A DNA stretch of 64,000 nt from Acidimicrobiales bacterium (GTDB lineage Bacteria > Actinomycetota > Acidimicrobiia > Acidimicrobiales > SHLQ01), in NCBI GenBank assembly GCA_020628865.1, contig JAHDEJ010000016.1, positions 34,903 through 98,902 of the forward strand. The letters run 5' to 3'. The translations under genes and the position numbers were made by a program. Below the pieces are notes generated by a model, which saw only the letters and a list, made by a program, of their open reading frames with translations, ran no database searches and was not told the origin of the DNA. The stretch's first letter is position 1. Each line of letters starts with the position of its first letter. This document shows, piece by piece, positions 16,975-25,775 of this stretch.

Positions 16975-17883
16975 ATGAGCACCGGCTTCACCGATCGAGA
17001 CGTCCCCGACCAGTCCGGCCGAACCTTCCTCGTGACCGGGGCGAACACGGGTCTGGGGCTGGAGACCTCCCGGGTGCTCGCCGCCCGAGGTGCCCGCGTG
17101 CTTCTCGGTTGCCGGTCCGAGGCCCGAGCGACCGAGGCGATGCGTTCGATCGAGTCCGACCATGCGGGCTCGAACCTGGCCTTCGTCGAGCTGGACCAGG
17201 CCGACCTGGCATCGGTTCGCCGCTGCGCCGAGTCGGTGGCCGCAGATGAGGCCCGGCTCGATGTCCTCGTCAACAACGCCGGCATCATGATGCCGCCCCG
17301 CGAACTCACGACGGATGGGTTCGAGTCGCAGCTCGGGGTGAACCATCTGGGCACGTTCGCGCTGACCGGGCTGTTGCTCCCGAAGCTCGCAGACGGCGAC
17401 GCCGGGCGAGTCGTGATCACCAGCAGCCTGGCGCACGTGCAGGGTGAGATCGACTTCGACGATCTCGCAGCCGAGAACGACTACTCCCGACAGGCCAGGT
17501 ACCAGCAGAGCAAGCTGGCCAACATCCTGCACATGTACGAGCTCGACCGACGCCTGCAGGCCGCCGAGTCGACGACGATTGCCGTCGCCTGTCATCCGGG
17601 AATCGCCGACACCGAACTGGCTCGACACCTCGGTCCCCTCAAGCTGCTCCTGCCGGTGCTCCGACCGTTCTTCAACTCGGCGTCGCAGGGTGCCTGGCCG
17701 ACACTGCAGGCGGCAACCGACCCGAACGCCTCGGGCGGCGACTACTACGGGCCAACGAAGCGGGGCGAGACCAGCGGACCGTCGGCAACGGCTCGGTCGA
17801 CCTCGCGGGCCAGAGACCCGGAGTTGGCTCGTCGCCTGTGGGACGTGTCGGCCGAGCTCACCGGTGTCGACCCCGAGTTCTGA
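16975..17883 (+). CDS. short-chain dehydrogenase/reductase
   Basis: The 302-residue enzyme has the classical SDR cofactor motif TGANTGLG (about 21-28), NNAGI, and the catalytic YxxxK in RYQQSKLAN; the length and SLAHVQGEIDFDDL region resemble retinol-dehydrogenase/WW-oxidoreductase-like SDRs. It is divergent from the alditol oxidase with a 63-nt gap and convergent with guanine deaminase. It probably oxidises or reduces a lipid or other hydrophobic alcohol/ketone, but the substrate is not evident. Confidence 0.9.
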   Translation: MSTGFTDRDVPDQSGRTFLVTGANTGLGLETSRVLAARGARVLLGCRSEARATEAMRSIESDHAGSNLAFVELDQADLASVRRCAESVAADEARLDVLVNNAGIMMPPRELTTDGFESQLGVNHLGTFALTGLLLPKLADGDAGRVVITSSLAHVQGEIDFDDLAAENDYSRQARYQQSKLANILHMYELDRRLQAAESTTIAVACHPGIADTELARHLGPLKLLLPVLRPFFNSASQGAWPTLQAATDPNASGGDYYGPTKRGETSGPSATARSTSRARDPELARRLWDVSAELTGVDPEF

Positions 17884-17904
17884 CCCTGTCGAGCGAGCTC
17901 CGGA

Positions 17905-19236
17905 TCAGCCGACCCCGGCAACACGCCGTCCGTCGACCCACACATCGGTGAGATCAGCCGGCCGGGCGAGTCGCACGACCTTCTCGAACGTCCGGGCTGC
18001 GTCATCGACACCCGTCCACGATCGCAGCGGCGACGCGGTGCCATCGACTCGAACCGCTATGGCATCGAAGCGGCGGCCGACCTCGAGCAGGCCGATCGGT
18101 TGACCCAACAGATCGGCTCCGCCGCGGGTCGCCATCCAGAAGGCCGTGACGGTGTCGATCCGCTGCCCTTCGGTTCGACGCGCATCCCGCGGAACCGACG
18201 GATCCACCCCGTCCTCGAGCATGCGCGAGGACGTCACGGCGAGCTGGCATTGCGCCAGCAGCCCGGGCTCGCTCCCTCCGGCGATGTCGGTCCCGAGGCC
18301 GACCATCACGCCCGCATCGAGGGCCCGACGCGCCGGGAGCACCGCATCCCCGAAGTACGAGTTGGACAGGGGGCAGTGCGCGATTCCGGCAGATCGTTGA
18401 GCGAGGCGAGCCCAATCGCTCGGCGATGTGTGGCCGGCGTGGGCGAGGACGGTGTGCGGCTGAAGGAGCCCGAAGGAGTCGAGCGCTTCGGTGTCGGACA
18501 TGCCGAATCGTTCGATGGCGTGACCGTGTTCCCAGTCGCTCTCGCTGCAGTGGGTCTGGATCAACACACCCTCGGCGGCGGCGAGCTCGGCGAGTCCGCG
18601 CATCGTTTCGTCGGTGCACGCCGGGGCGAACCTCGGGGTCACGATCGGATGGACGAGGCCGGCTCCTCCGTCGATGGAGCGGATCGATTCGATCGAGCGG
18701 CGGCTCGCCGCGATGGCCTCCGACGGTGAGGCATCCCGGTACCACTCGGGCGTACCGTCGGGATGGTCCATGGCGACCCGCCCGACGAACGCCCGCTGCC
18801 CGAACCGATGGCACGCGGCCGCCAGTTCGGTCGTGGCCGGTTCGTGGATGCTGGCGTAGTACACGGCGGTGGTCGTGCCGTGCGACAGCAACGTCGGCAC
18901 CATGTGGGCCCAGACATCGGACGCGAAGTCGATATCGGCGAAGCGGGCTTCGAGCGGGAAGGTGTGGGCGAACAGCCAGTCCTCGAGGGGCAGGTCGAGG
19001 CCGGTGCCGAGCTGCGGCCATTGCGGCGCGTGGATGTGGCAGTCGACCAGCCCCGGCAGCAGCAGGCGGTCGGCGCCGAGTTCGATGTGATCATCAGCGG
19101 GAGTGACGTCGGGTCCCATCGCCACGATCTCGCCGTCCTCGACCACGATCACCGTGTCGGGGAGCACCTCGTGCTCGGCGGCGCTGGGTGTCTGATGGAC
19201 GGTCGCCCGGATGGAGAAGCGCATCGGTCCAGTCAA
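17905..19236 (-). CDS. guaD: guanine deaminase
   Basis: The 443-residue amidohydrolase converts guanine to xanthine and ammonia. Metal ligands appear in PGLVDCHIHAPQ, followed by the guanine-deaminase signature LEDWLFAHTFPLE; further ligands are THCSESDWE, HAGHTSPSD and GLGTDIAGG, plus RFAPACT and HCPLSN substrate-site segments. The length matches GuaD. It supplies nitrogen from purines, in keeping with the ammonium and glutamate genes further along. The SH3 lipoprotein gene ends 22 nt upstream on the same strand. Confidence 0.93.
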   Translation of the reverse strand: MTGPMRFSIRATVHQTPSAAEHEVLPDTVIVVEDGEIVAMGPDVTPADDHIELGADRLLLPGLVDCHIHAPQWPQLGTGLDLPLEDWLFAHTFPLEARFADIDFASDVWAHMVPTLLSHGTTTAVYYASIHEPATTELAAACHRFGQRAFVGRVAMDHPDGTPEWYRDASPSEAIAASRRSIESIRSIDGGAGLVHPIVTPRFAPACTDETMRGLAELAAAEGVLIQTHCSESDWEHGHAIERFGMSDTEALDSFGLLQPHTVLAHAGHTSPSDWARLAQRSAGIAHCPLSNSYFGDAVLPARRALDAGVMVGLGTDIAGGSEPGLLAQCQLAVTSSRMLEDGVDPSVPRDARRTEGQRIDTVTAFWMATRGGADLLGQPIGLLEVGRRFDAIAVRVDGTASPLRSWTGVDDAARTFEKVVRLARPADLTDVWVDGRRVAGVG

Positions 19237-19258
19237 TCAGAGCTCGACGCGGTGGACC

Positions 19259-19987
19259 TCAGTTGACGGGCTCCATGTACGCCGCCCACGCCCAGCCGGT
19301 GAATCCGTTGTGCGAGACCTGCACCCAGGGTCCGCTGGGTTCGCCGATCTGTTCGACTTCGGCCCCTCCGGGGAGGAGGGCAACGATGTTCGATTCGAGG
19401 TCGGGTGTGACCCGCATGTTCAGGCCCGCCCCATCGGTCTTGCCGACGACTCGCAGCATGTTGCGGCTGATGATCTCCGCCGGTTCGGAGCCGAGGGTCA
19501 CGATGGAGCCTTCGGGAGCGCGCGCCATGAGCGTCAAGGGCACCCAACCGGAGGCGTCGCCGTAGTCGACGTGAGTCCACTCGCCGATCTCACTGCCGGT
19601 CGTGGCGACGACGGCGTCGACGGGGATCCGGAGAACTTCTCGATGTTCCCGACCGGGCCCGCCGCGCAGGATCACGCCGACCGGCGAGGTCGGGATGAGC
19701 AGGTCGGGGTCCGGCTCCACTTCAGCGGCCGGATCGAGGTCGTCGTCGGCCACGGTTGGAAGGCTCGTGTCGTCGGCGAAGGCGAACGCGGCCGGCACGG
19801 GGTCGTCGGTGGTGCGGTCGGCGGCCAGTTCGGCTTCGCGATCCGCCATGCGCTCCGCGAGCGGGCGGCTGTCGTAGCTGAAGGGTGCACCGACGTCTTC
19901 GAAGCGTTCGCTCACCCCGCAGCCCACGAGCGCGATCGCGCTGAGCAGCAGCACGAGGAGGCGTAGGAGGGTGGTCTTGCAGCGCAC
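19259..19987 (-). CDS. SH3-domain lipoprotein
   Basis: The 242-residue protein has a lipoprotein signal, MRCKTTLLRLLVLLLSAIAL followed by VGC. An acidic linker leads to two SH3-like regions: one around ILRGGPGREHREVLRIPVDA, and a better one at the C-terminus, VGKTDGAGLNMRVTPD with LLPGGAEVEQIGE and GWAWAAYM. Bacterial SH3 domains often bind peptidoglycan or other wall components, so it likely sits on the outer face of the membrane. Function unknown. A palindromic doublet lies 76 nt before its start. Confidence 0.82.
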   Translation of the reverse strand: MRCKTTLLRLLVLLLSAIALVGCGVSERFEDVGAPFSYDSRPLAERMADREAELAADRTTDDPVPAAFAFADDTSLPTVADDDLDPAAEVEPDPDLLIPTSPVGVILRGGPGREHREVLRIPVDAVVATTGSEIGEWTHVDYGDASGWVPLTLMARAPEGSIVTLGSEPAEIISRNMLRVVGKTDGAGLNMRVTPDLESNIVALLPGGAEVEQIGEPSGPWVQVSHNGFTGWAWAAYMEPVN

Positions 19988-20062
19988 ATGGGCCTTTCGG
20001 CCCAGTCACGAGAAATGTGAACCCACCAGAGAAATCCACCCACTCCAGCCCAGATTCCCCTT

Positions 20063-20103
20063 AGGTGCCTGGCACCTAAGGGGCCGTTAGGTGCCAGGCA
20101 CCT
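20063..20103. repeat. paired palindromic repeat (REPIN-like doublet), copy 2
   Basis: AGGTGCCTGGCACCT (20063-20077) and AGGTGCCAGGCACCT (20089-20103) flank an 11-nt loop, the same architecture as the doublet at 8717-8757. The left half is embedded in a longer 27-nt near-perfect palindrome (20057-20083) because of flanking CCCCTT / AAGGGG. The right arm encodes the last residues and stop of the HAD gene on the minus strand. The sequence CAGGTGCCTGGCACCTAA is identical at both gene ends. Confidence 0.85.
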
Positions 20104-20764
20104 GGAGGGCGAGGAGGGCGTCGGCGAGGCGCATGAAGTCGTCGACGTGGATCTCGGGAGGCGGGTAGACGCCGGCCCACGGCATGCCCGGCCGGGCGAC
20201 GAACGCGGTCCGGAGACCGGCGTTGCGGGCACCGGCAAGGTCCCAGTCGTGGCAGGCGACCATCCAGACATCGCCGGGCTCGACGCCCGCGGTGGCGGCC
20301 GCATGCAGATACGGGTCGGGCCACGGCTTGTACACCTGCACCTGCTCGACCGAGATGATGTGGTCGAAGAGATCCGAAAGGCCGGCGTTCTCGCACTGGC
20401 CCTCCACCATCTGCTGGCCGCTGTTGGTCAGCGCCACGGTGGTCCATCCCGCTTCACGCAGCCGTTCGAGTCCGGCCGGCACCTCCGGGAACGGCTGAAT
20501 CGAGCCGATGGCCGCCGCCACCTCCTCGAACGCTCCTGTGGCTGGCGCCGCCGGCTCGGTTGCGCCGACGGCGTCGAACGCGTGTCGAGCGAGTACGCCG
20601 AACGACTCGAACGATCCGGCGACGGTGGTGGCCATCGACAGCTGCAACAGCTTCTGGAACCAGACCGTGAAGCCGGCCGCCGGGAGATGCCGATTGACGG
20701 CCGCCCGAACCGGAGCGAGATCGAGCGTTGTTTCGTTCATGTCGAATGCGACGACACCGCGCAT
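20087..20764 (-). CDS. HAD-superfamily hydrolase (haloacid dehalogenase type II-like)
   Basis: The 225-residue HAD enzyme has motif I as VAFDMNETTLD, motif II in ALTNSG, the lysine in QVYKPWPDPYLHAA and motif IV in MVACHDWDLAGARNAG. The pattern fits haloacid dehalogenase type II/phosphatase-like HADs. ATG 20764 has GAGGAGG about 6 nt upstream and was preferred to the longer frame, which overlaps the crotonase gene. It is last in a four-gene leftward run (ALDH, aminotransferase, crotonase, HAD). The C-terminal QVPGT derives from the palindromic repeat. Confidence 0.87.
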   Translation of the reverse strand: MRGVVAFDMNETTLDLAPVRAAVNRHLPAAGFTVWFQKLLQLSMATTVAGSFESFGVLARHAFDAVGATEPAAPATGAFEEVAAAIGSIQPFPEVPAGLERLREAGWTTVALTNSGQQMVEGQCENAGLSDLFDHIISVEQVQVYKPWPDPYLHAAATAGVEPGDVWMVACHDWDLAGARNAGLRTAFVARPGMPWAGVYPPPEIHVDDFMRLADALLALQVPGT

Positions 20765-20780
20765 GTCTGCCTCCTCGGCG

Positions 20781-21584
20781 TCAGATGTTCTCGAAGTTCC
20801 CGCCGCGACCGGCGCCGCCGGCGAAGCGTCGAGCGCCGGCGATGCCCTCGGCCCGCACCATGGCCTTGCCGTTCGCGTACTCGTTGCGCAGCGCGTCCTG
20901 CAGTGGCAGGCCATGTTGTGCTCTCGCTGACGCCATGTCGGCTCGCATGCATTGCTGCGGGAATCGGGCGATCTGGTGTGCCAGTTCCTCCGCCTTCGTT
21001 CGAGCCTCCCCCTCGGGGACGACGTACTCACAGAGGCCGATTTGGGCACACTCGTCTGCCATGACCTGTCGACCGGTGAGGATCAGATCCATGGCCCGCC
21101 CCTCCCCCACGAGTCGGGGCAGCCGGACCGTTCCACCGTCGATGAGCGGCACACCCCAGCGACGGCAGTAGACGCCCATGTAGGCCGACTCCTCCATCAC
21201 GCGAAGGTCGGCCCACATCGCCAGCTCCATTCCCCCGGCGACAGCCGGGCCGGCCACCGCCGCGATGACCGGCTTGGACAGTTCCATCCGGCTCGGGCCC
21301 ATGGGGGCTCGCGAGTGCCCGCCATCGGCACTGCGATCGAAGCTGAGCACGCTCACGCCGTCGTCGTCATCATCGAGCGAGGCGGCCTCCTTCAGATCGA
21401 AGCCGGCGCAGAAGGCACCACCCTCACCCCAGAAGACGGCGACCGCTGCTTCAGGATCGTCCTCGAAGGCCGCAAACGCCTGGAACAGGGCCTTGGCGTT
21501 GGCCGGGTTCATCGCGTTCCGCACCTCGGGGCGGTGGTGGATGATCGTCCAGACCGGCCCATCGACTTCGATTCGTACCGTCAT
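20781..21584 (-). CDS. enoyl-CoA hydratase/isomerase family protein
   Basis: The 267-residue crotonase-fold protein has oxyanion-hole segments GAFCAGFDLKEAA and VAGPAVAGGMELAMWADLRV, with the first catalytic-type glutamate (hydratase E144 equivalent) in GGMELA. The position of the second hydratase glutamate (E164, in a PE--LG-IP context) reads GVYCRRWGVPLIDGG here, so a simple hydratase reaction is doubtful; isomerase, dehalogenase or hydrolase activity is possible. It lies between the aminotransferase and HAD genes in an apparent operon. Confidence 0.88.
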   Translation of the reverse strand: MTVRIEVDGPVWTIIHHRPEVRNAMNPANAKALFQAFAAFEDDPEAAVAVFWGEGGAFCAGFDLKEAASLDDDDDGVSVLSFDRSADGGHSRAPMGPSRMELSKPVIAAVAGPAVAGGMELAMWADLRVMEESAYMGVYCRRWGVPLIDGGTVRLPRLVGEGRAMDLILTGRQVMADECAQIGLCEYVVPEGEARTKAEELAHQIARFPQQCMRADMASARAQHGLPLQDALRNEYANGKAMVRAEGIAGARRFAGGAGRGGNFENI

Positions 21585-21620
21585 GTCGGCGCCTCCTTCG
21601 TCGGCGCCATCATCGCACGG

Positions 21621-22784
21621 TCAGAGCTCTGCTCGAAGTGCGGTTGCAAGACGGGCATAGTCGTCGAGCGAGTTGTACTGCTGAGCCGACACTCGAATGA
21701 GCCGTTGGGGTGCCGTCGGCCACGTGAAAACGGGGACCTCGATCGACCATCGATGGTGCAGCGCCTCGGTGAGCGGATCGAAGATGCTGGTGGGCTCGAC
21801 GGTCGGGTCGGGAAGGTGAAGGGACGCGATCGAGCCGATCATCGGTTCGGGCGCCGGGGGTGCCACGTCCAACGCGTCGGCGACGATCCGGCGCCCGGCG
21901 AGGACGAGTTCGTGGTTGCTCGCCCGGATGCCGGCCCAGCCCGCCGGATGGTGGTCGGCCATCACCTCGAGCGCAGCGGCGACGGACAGGCGGGCGGACG
22001 GGTCGTCTGTGCCGGTCCAATCGAACTGGGCGTGAAAGCGCGAGGCGCTGCTCGGCCAGCCGTCGTTGTAGCCGTGGCTGACGACGGCGGCATGCATGCC
22101 GTCTCGGTGGCGTTCGGCCACGTGAAGGAACGCCGCACCCTTCGGCGAGCAGAGCCACTTGTGACAGTTCGCGGTGTAGAACGACGCACCCATTGCGCCG
22201 ACATCCAGCTCGATCATCCCTGGTGCGTGGGCACCGTCGACGAGCACCGGCACCCTCGGTTCGAGCGCCGCGATGATCTCGGTCACCGGAAGCACGATGC
22301 CGGTGGGAGACGTGACCTCGTCGAGCATCACCAAAGCGGTTCGATCGGTCACGACGTCGAGCACCGCCTGGATGGCCTGACCCGGATCGGAGATCGGGAA
22401 GGGAATCTCGGCTTCGACGAGTCGGCCACCGATGCGCGATGCCGTCACCGTGGCGGCGTTCCGGCAGGCGTTGTACGTGTGATTCGTGACGACGATCTCC
22501 GCACCGGCCGGAAGCCGTTCCTCCAGCGAACGCAGGACGGAGTTCACCCCGTAGGTGGCGTTCGGGACGAAGACCAGTCCGTCGGTGTCGACGCCGATGA
22601 ACGCAGCGAGCGTGGCGCGGCTCGCTTCGAGCGCCGGCTGATAGTGGTGCAGCATGAACGCAACCGGGTTGCGCTCCATCTGCTCCTGAAAGGCCGACTG
22701 CACCTGGAGGACCTCGACCGGGCACGCACCGAACGAGCCGTGGTTCAGATGCGTGACCTCGGGATCGAGGCTCCAGGTGGCCAT
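21621..22784 (-). CDS. class V aminotransferase (isopenicillin N epimerase-like)
   Basis: The 387-residue PLP enzyme starts MATWSLDPEVTHLNHGSFGA, the usual N-terminus of isopenicillin-N-epimerase/cysteine-desulfurase-like proteins. PLP contacts include VDGAHAPGMIELD and the Schiff-base lysine in NCHKWLCSPKG. Relatives are epimerases, desulfurases, kynureninase-like or aminotransferases; the reaction here is unknown. It starts 16 nt after the ALDH stop. The longer upstream frame overlaps the ALDH gene and was rejected. Confidence 0.87.
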   Translation of the reverse strand: MATWSLDPEVTHLNHGSFGACPVEVLQVQSAFQEQMERNPVAFMLHHYQPALEASRATLAAFIGVDTDGLVFVPNATYGVNSVLRSLEERLPAGAEIVVTNHTYNACRNAATVTASRIGGRLVEAEIPFPISDPGQAIQAVLDVVTDRTALVMLDEVTSPTGIVLPVTEIIAALEPRVPVLVDGAHAPGMIELDVGAMGASFYTANCHKWLCSPKGAAFLHVAERHRDGMHAAVVSHGYNDGWPSSASRFHAQFDWTGTDDPSARLSVAAALEVMADHHPAGWAGIRASNHELVLAGRRIVADALDVAPPAPEPMIGSIASLHLPDPTVEPTSIFDPLTEALHHRWSIEVPVFTWPTAPQRLIRVSAQQYNSLDDYARLATALRAEL

Positions 22785-22800
22785 CGGGTGAGCCGCTGAC

Positions 22801-24252
22801 TCAGACGTTCCAACCGGAGATGGACTTGACCTCGAGGAATTCCTCGAGGCCCCAGACGCCACCTTCACGACCGTTGCCCGACTGGCCGTAGCCGCCGAAG
22901 GGCGAGCCGGCGCCGCGGGGCTGGCCGTTCATCTCGACCATGCCGGAACGCAGCTGCCGGGCGACCCGGCGAGCCTTTTCGTTGTCGGTGGTCTGCACGT
23001 AGTTGGTGAGGCCGTATGCCGTGTCGTTGGCGATGGTGATGGCTTCCTCTTCGGTGTCGAACGGCATGATGGACAGCACCGGGCCGAAGATCTCTTCCTT
23101 GGCGATGGTCATGTCCGGGGTGACGTCGGCGAAGACGGTGGGCTTCACGAAGTAGCCGGCGTCGAGGCCTTCCGGTCGACCGGTGCCGCCGGCGAGCAAC
23201 GTGGCGCCTTCGGCTTCACCGGTGGCGATGAGGCCCTGGATCTTGTCGAACTGGACCTGCGAGACGACCGGACCGATGTGGCGACCCTGGCTCTCCGACA
23301 CATCCACTGCGGTCTTCTGTGCAACCTCTTGTGCGGTCTGGACTGCGGCGTCGTAGATCGACCGTTCGACGAGCATTCGGGTGGGGGCGTTGCAGGACTG
23401 GCCGCTGTTGCCGAAGCAGCCGCGCACGCCACGGGCGACGGCCTTCTCGTCGGCGTCGGCGAAGATGATGTTGGCACCCTTGCCGCCGAGCTCGAGGGCG
23501 ACGCGCTTCACGGAGTCTGCGGCGTTCTTCGTGATGGCGACGCCGGCGCGGGTCGAGCCCGTGAACGACACCATGTCGACGTCGGCGTGGCCGGACAGCT
23601 GCGTACCGACGCCCATGCCGTCACCGTTGACCATGTTGAAGACGCCCGGGGGGAAGCCCGCCTCGTCCATCATTTCGGCAAAGAGGGCCGAGGAGAGCGG
23701 AGCGACTTCGGATGGCTTGAGCACCATCGTGCAGCCGGCACCGACCGCCGGTCCGACCTTGAGGGTCACCTGGTTCATCGGCCAGTTCCAGGGCGTGATC
23801 ATTGCGACCACACCGACGGGCTCCTTGAGAATCCAGTCGCCGGGAGCGTGGTCGCCCAGCGGTTTTTCGAAGGCGAAGTTCTTCAGCGTCTCGATCGTGT
23901 TGCGCAGGTGCCACGACCCGGCGCCGGCCTGTGCGGTCATCGCCATGTCGATGGGCGCACCCATCTCGAGCGAGATCGCCTCGCCCATCTCGGCGCTGCG
24001 GGCGTCGTAGATGTCGGCCAACCGCTCCAACATCGCGATGCGCTCGTCGACCGGCGTTTGACTCCAGCTCGGGAAGGCGGCCTTCGCAGCCGCGACCGCT
24101 GCATTCGTGTCTGCTTCGGAACCGAGCGAGATCACGGCGCATGCCGCTTCGGTGGAGGGGTTGATGACCTCGAGGTCGTTCGGAGTCGTCGGGTCGACCC
24201 ACTGGCCGTTGATGTAGAACTGGCGGCGGTCGGCAAGCTGATCGGTCGTCAT
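22801..24252 (-). CDS. aldehyde dehydrogenase family protein
   Basis: The 483-residue enzyme is an NAD(P)-dependent ALDH. Motifs include the cofactor segment TPWNWPMNQ, the catalytic glutamate region LELGGKGANIIF and the nucleophilic cysteine in GNSGQSCNAPTR. The substrate of this subgroup is not obvious. It heads the leftward run with the aminotransferase, crotonase-like and HAD genes, suggesting catabolism of an amino- or acyl-compound via an aldehyde. Confidence 0.93.
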   Translation of the reverse strand: MTTDQLADRRQFYINGQWVDPTTPNDLEVINPSTEAACAVISLGSEADTNAAVAAAKAAFPSWSQTPVDERIAMLERLADIYDARSAEMGEAISLEMGAPIDMAMTAQAGAGSWHLRNTIETLKNFAFEKPLGDHAPGDWILKEPVGVVAMITPWNWPMNQVTLKVGPAVGAGCTMVLKPSEVAPLSSALFAEMMDEAGFPPGVFNMVNGDGMGVGTQLSGHADVDMVSFTGSTRAGVAITKNAADSVKRVALELGGKGANIIFADADEKAVARGVRGCFGNSGQSCNAPTRMLVERSIYDAAVQTAQEVAQKTAVDVSESQGRHIGPVVSQVQFDKIQGLIATGEAEGATLLAGGTGRPEGLDAGYFVKPTVFADVTPDMTIAKEEIFGPVLSIMPFDTEEEAITIANDTAYGLTNYVQTTDNEKARRVARQLRSGMVEMNGQPRGAGSPFGGYGQSGNGREGGVWGLEEFLEVKSISGWNV

Positions 24253-24349
24253 CTCTGGTGTGTTGCTCCATGGTTCGGGCGTCGGACTGACGCACGGTCC
24301 CCAGAGCTTGCCATGACGGCGGGCCGACGCCCACCCGTTGTTGTCCGGT

Positions 24350-24970
24350 TCAGCAGGCCTGCCGAAGCAGATCGGATTGTTCGCCGGGATGCAGCTTGCT
24401 GATGATCAGGTCGAAGAGCACGAGCAATGTCGTGCGGACCGACTCGAGTTGCCTGGCATCGCACTCGACCATGGGCACGCCGGCATCGACGTTCAAGGCG
24501 GAACGGATGTCGTCGAGCGTGTGGTCGACGACGCCGTTGAAGCGGTTCACGGCGATCACGAAGGGGATCTGGCGCCGCTCGAAGTAGTCGATGGCGAAGA
24601 AGCAATCGGCCAAGCGGCGGGAGTCGACCAGCACGACGGCGCCGAGGGCTCCGGTTGTGATGTCGTCCCACATGAACCCGAACCGGTCCTGACCGGGCGT
24701 GCCGAAGAGGAACAGCACGAGTTCGTCGTCGATGGTGAGCCGGCCGAAGTCCATGGCCACGGTCGTGGTCGTCTTCGTCTGCACCTTGCTGGTGTCGTCG
24801 ATGCCGACGCTGGCGCCGGTGATGGCAGCTTCGGTCCGCAGTGGTTCGATCTCGGAGACGGCGTTGACCATCGTGGTCTTGCCGACACCGAATCCTCCAG
24901 CGACGACGAATTTCACCGACAGCGGGTTCCGCCCCCGCAAAGGCGTCGGTTGTTCAGAGTTGCCGTACAC
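24350..24970 (-). CDS. conservon small GTPase (CvnD-type)
   Basis: The 206-residue G protein has the P-loop GGFGVGKTTMV (about 25-35), the G3-like LFGTPGQDRFGFMW and a G4-like AVNRFNG, the variant motifs of conservon GTPases that resemble MglA/Ras-like switches. In Streptomyces, CvnD works with CvnA-C as a membrane-associated signalling complex. The start at 24970 overlaps the DUF742 gene by 17 nt, the usual tight coupling of these operons. Confidence 0.92.
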   Translation of the reverse strand: MYGNSEQPTPLRGRNPLSVKFVVAGGFGVGKTTMVNAVSEIEPLRTEAAITGASVGIDDTSKVQTKTTTTVAMDFGRLTIDDELVLFLFGTPGQDRFGFMWDDITTGALGAVVLVDSRRLADCFFAIDYFERRQIPFVIAVNRFNGVVDHTLDDIRSALNVDAGVPMVECDARQLESVRTTLLVLFDLIISKLHPGEQSDLLRQAC

Positions 24971-25331
24971 GATTGATGATCCTTGTCATGATGTCGAGGT
25001 CGGTCATGGAGGTTTCCGCCATGGTCTGGTGGGCGTGAAGATGCCCGGTCGTGATGAGTTCGCCGGCGAGGGCGAGCGTGGTACCGAGCGGGATGTTCAT
25101 GCCGGCCGAGAGTTCGGCGATCGAGGTCGCAGCGGCGGCGCGATCGACCATGTCTCGGGCTTCGAATCGGAGTTGGCCGTGGTCGACGTCCGTTCGGGTG
25201 ACCATGGTCTCGATCGCCAGGCCGGACACCTGGCTGGTGGTTGCCCCGCCGGCAACGAGATACGGGCGAACGTCCGGGTCGTCATCCTCGAAGATGACGC
25301 CGTCGTCCCATTCGCTTCGGGATGCGGACAC
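24954..25331 (-). CDS. DUF742 protein (CvnC-type)
   Basis: The 125-residue protein begins with an acidic tail and contains DVRPYLVAGG near residue 20, the signature of DUF742, followed by a winged-helix-like body (MNIPLGTTLALAGELITTG). CvnC proteins couple the roadblock protein to the GTPase in conservons; molecular function is not well defined. It starts 6 nt after the roadblock gene and overlaps the GTPase gene. Confidence 0.92.
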   Translation of the reverse strand: MSASRSEWDDGVIFEDDDPDVRPYLVAGGATTSQVSGLAIETMVTRTDVDHGQLRFEARDMVDRAAAATSIAELSAGMNIPLGTTLALAGELITTGHLHAHQTMAETSMTDLDIMTRIINRVRQL

Positions 25332-25337
25332 GTTCGA

Positions 25338-25775
25338 TCAGACCGTCAGTGAGTTCTTCAGCTGGTCGATCAGCACCGGGCTGAGCACGCTGCCGGCACG
25401 CTCCGCGAACACCGTCATGGAGTACGCGATCGCTCCGATGTCGGCGCCCTTCTGGCAGATGACGCCGAGGACAGCCCCATGAGTGATGTGCGCGATGAGC
25501 AGGAAGCTGTTCCCCATCTCGATCATCACGCGTTCCACCGTCTTCTCGCCGAAGCAGTGGGCGGCGCCCATCGTGAGGCTGGACAGGCCCGAGGTGATGG
25601 CCGCGAACTGATCGGCGCTCGACTCGGGCAGCGCTTCGGAAGCGCAGAGCTTGATGCCGTCGGCCGACACGGCGAGGGCATGGGCGACGCCATCGGTGCC
25701 GGTGACGAAGTTGTTCATCAACCAGTGGAACGACTCGGGCGTGGCTTCCACGGCGGTCGGGGTCGGGTGCGTCAT
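25338..25775 (-). CDS. roadblock/LC7 protein (CvnB-type)
   Basis: The 145-residue protein has a roadblock/LC7 fold: FHWLMNNFVTGTDGVAHALA, VSADGIKLCAS, and later IEMGNSFLLIAHI with GAVLGVICQKGADIG. Roadblock proteins regulate small GTPases, here presumably CvnD. The ATG at 25775 overlaps the kinase-gene stop as ATGA and has GGAG upstream; an ATG 12 nt further upstream is an alternative. Confidence 0.92.
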   Translation of the reverse strand: MTHPTPTAVEATPESFHWLMNNFVTGTDGVAHALAVSADGIKLCASEALPESSADQFAAITSGLSSLTMGAAHCFGEKTVERVMIEMGNSFLLIAHITHGAVLGVICQKGADIGAIAYSMTVFAERAGSVLSPVLIDQLKNSLTV

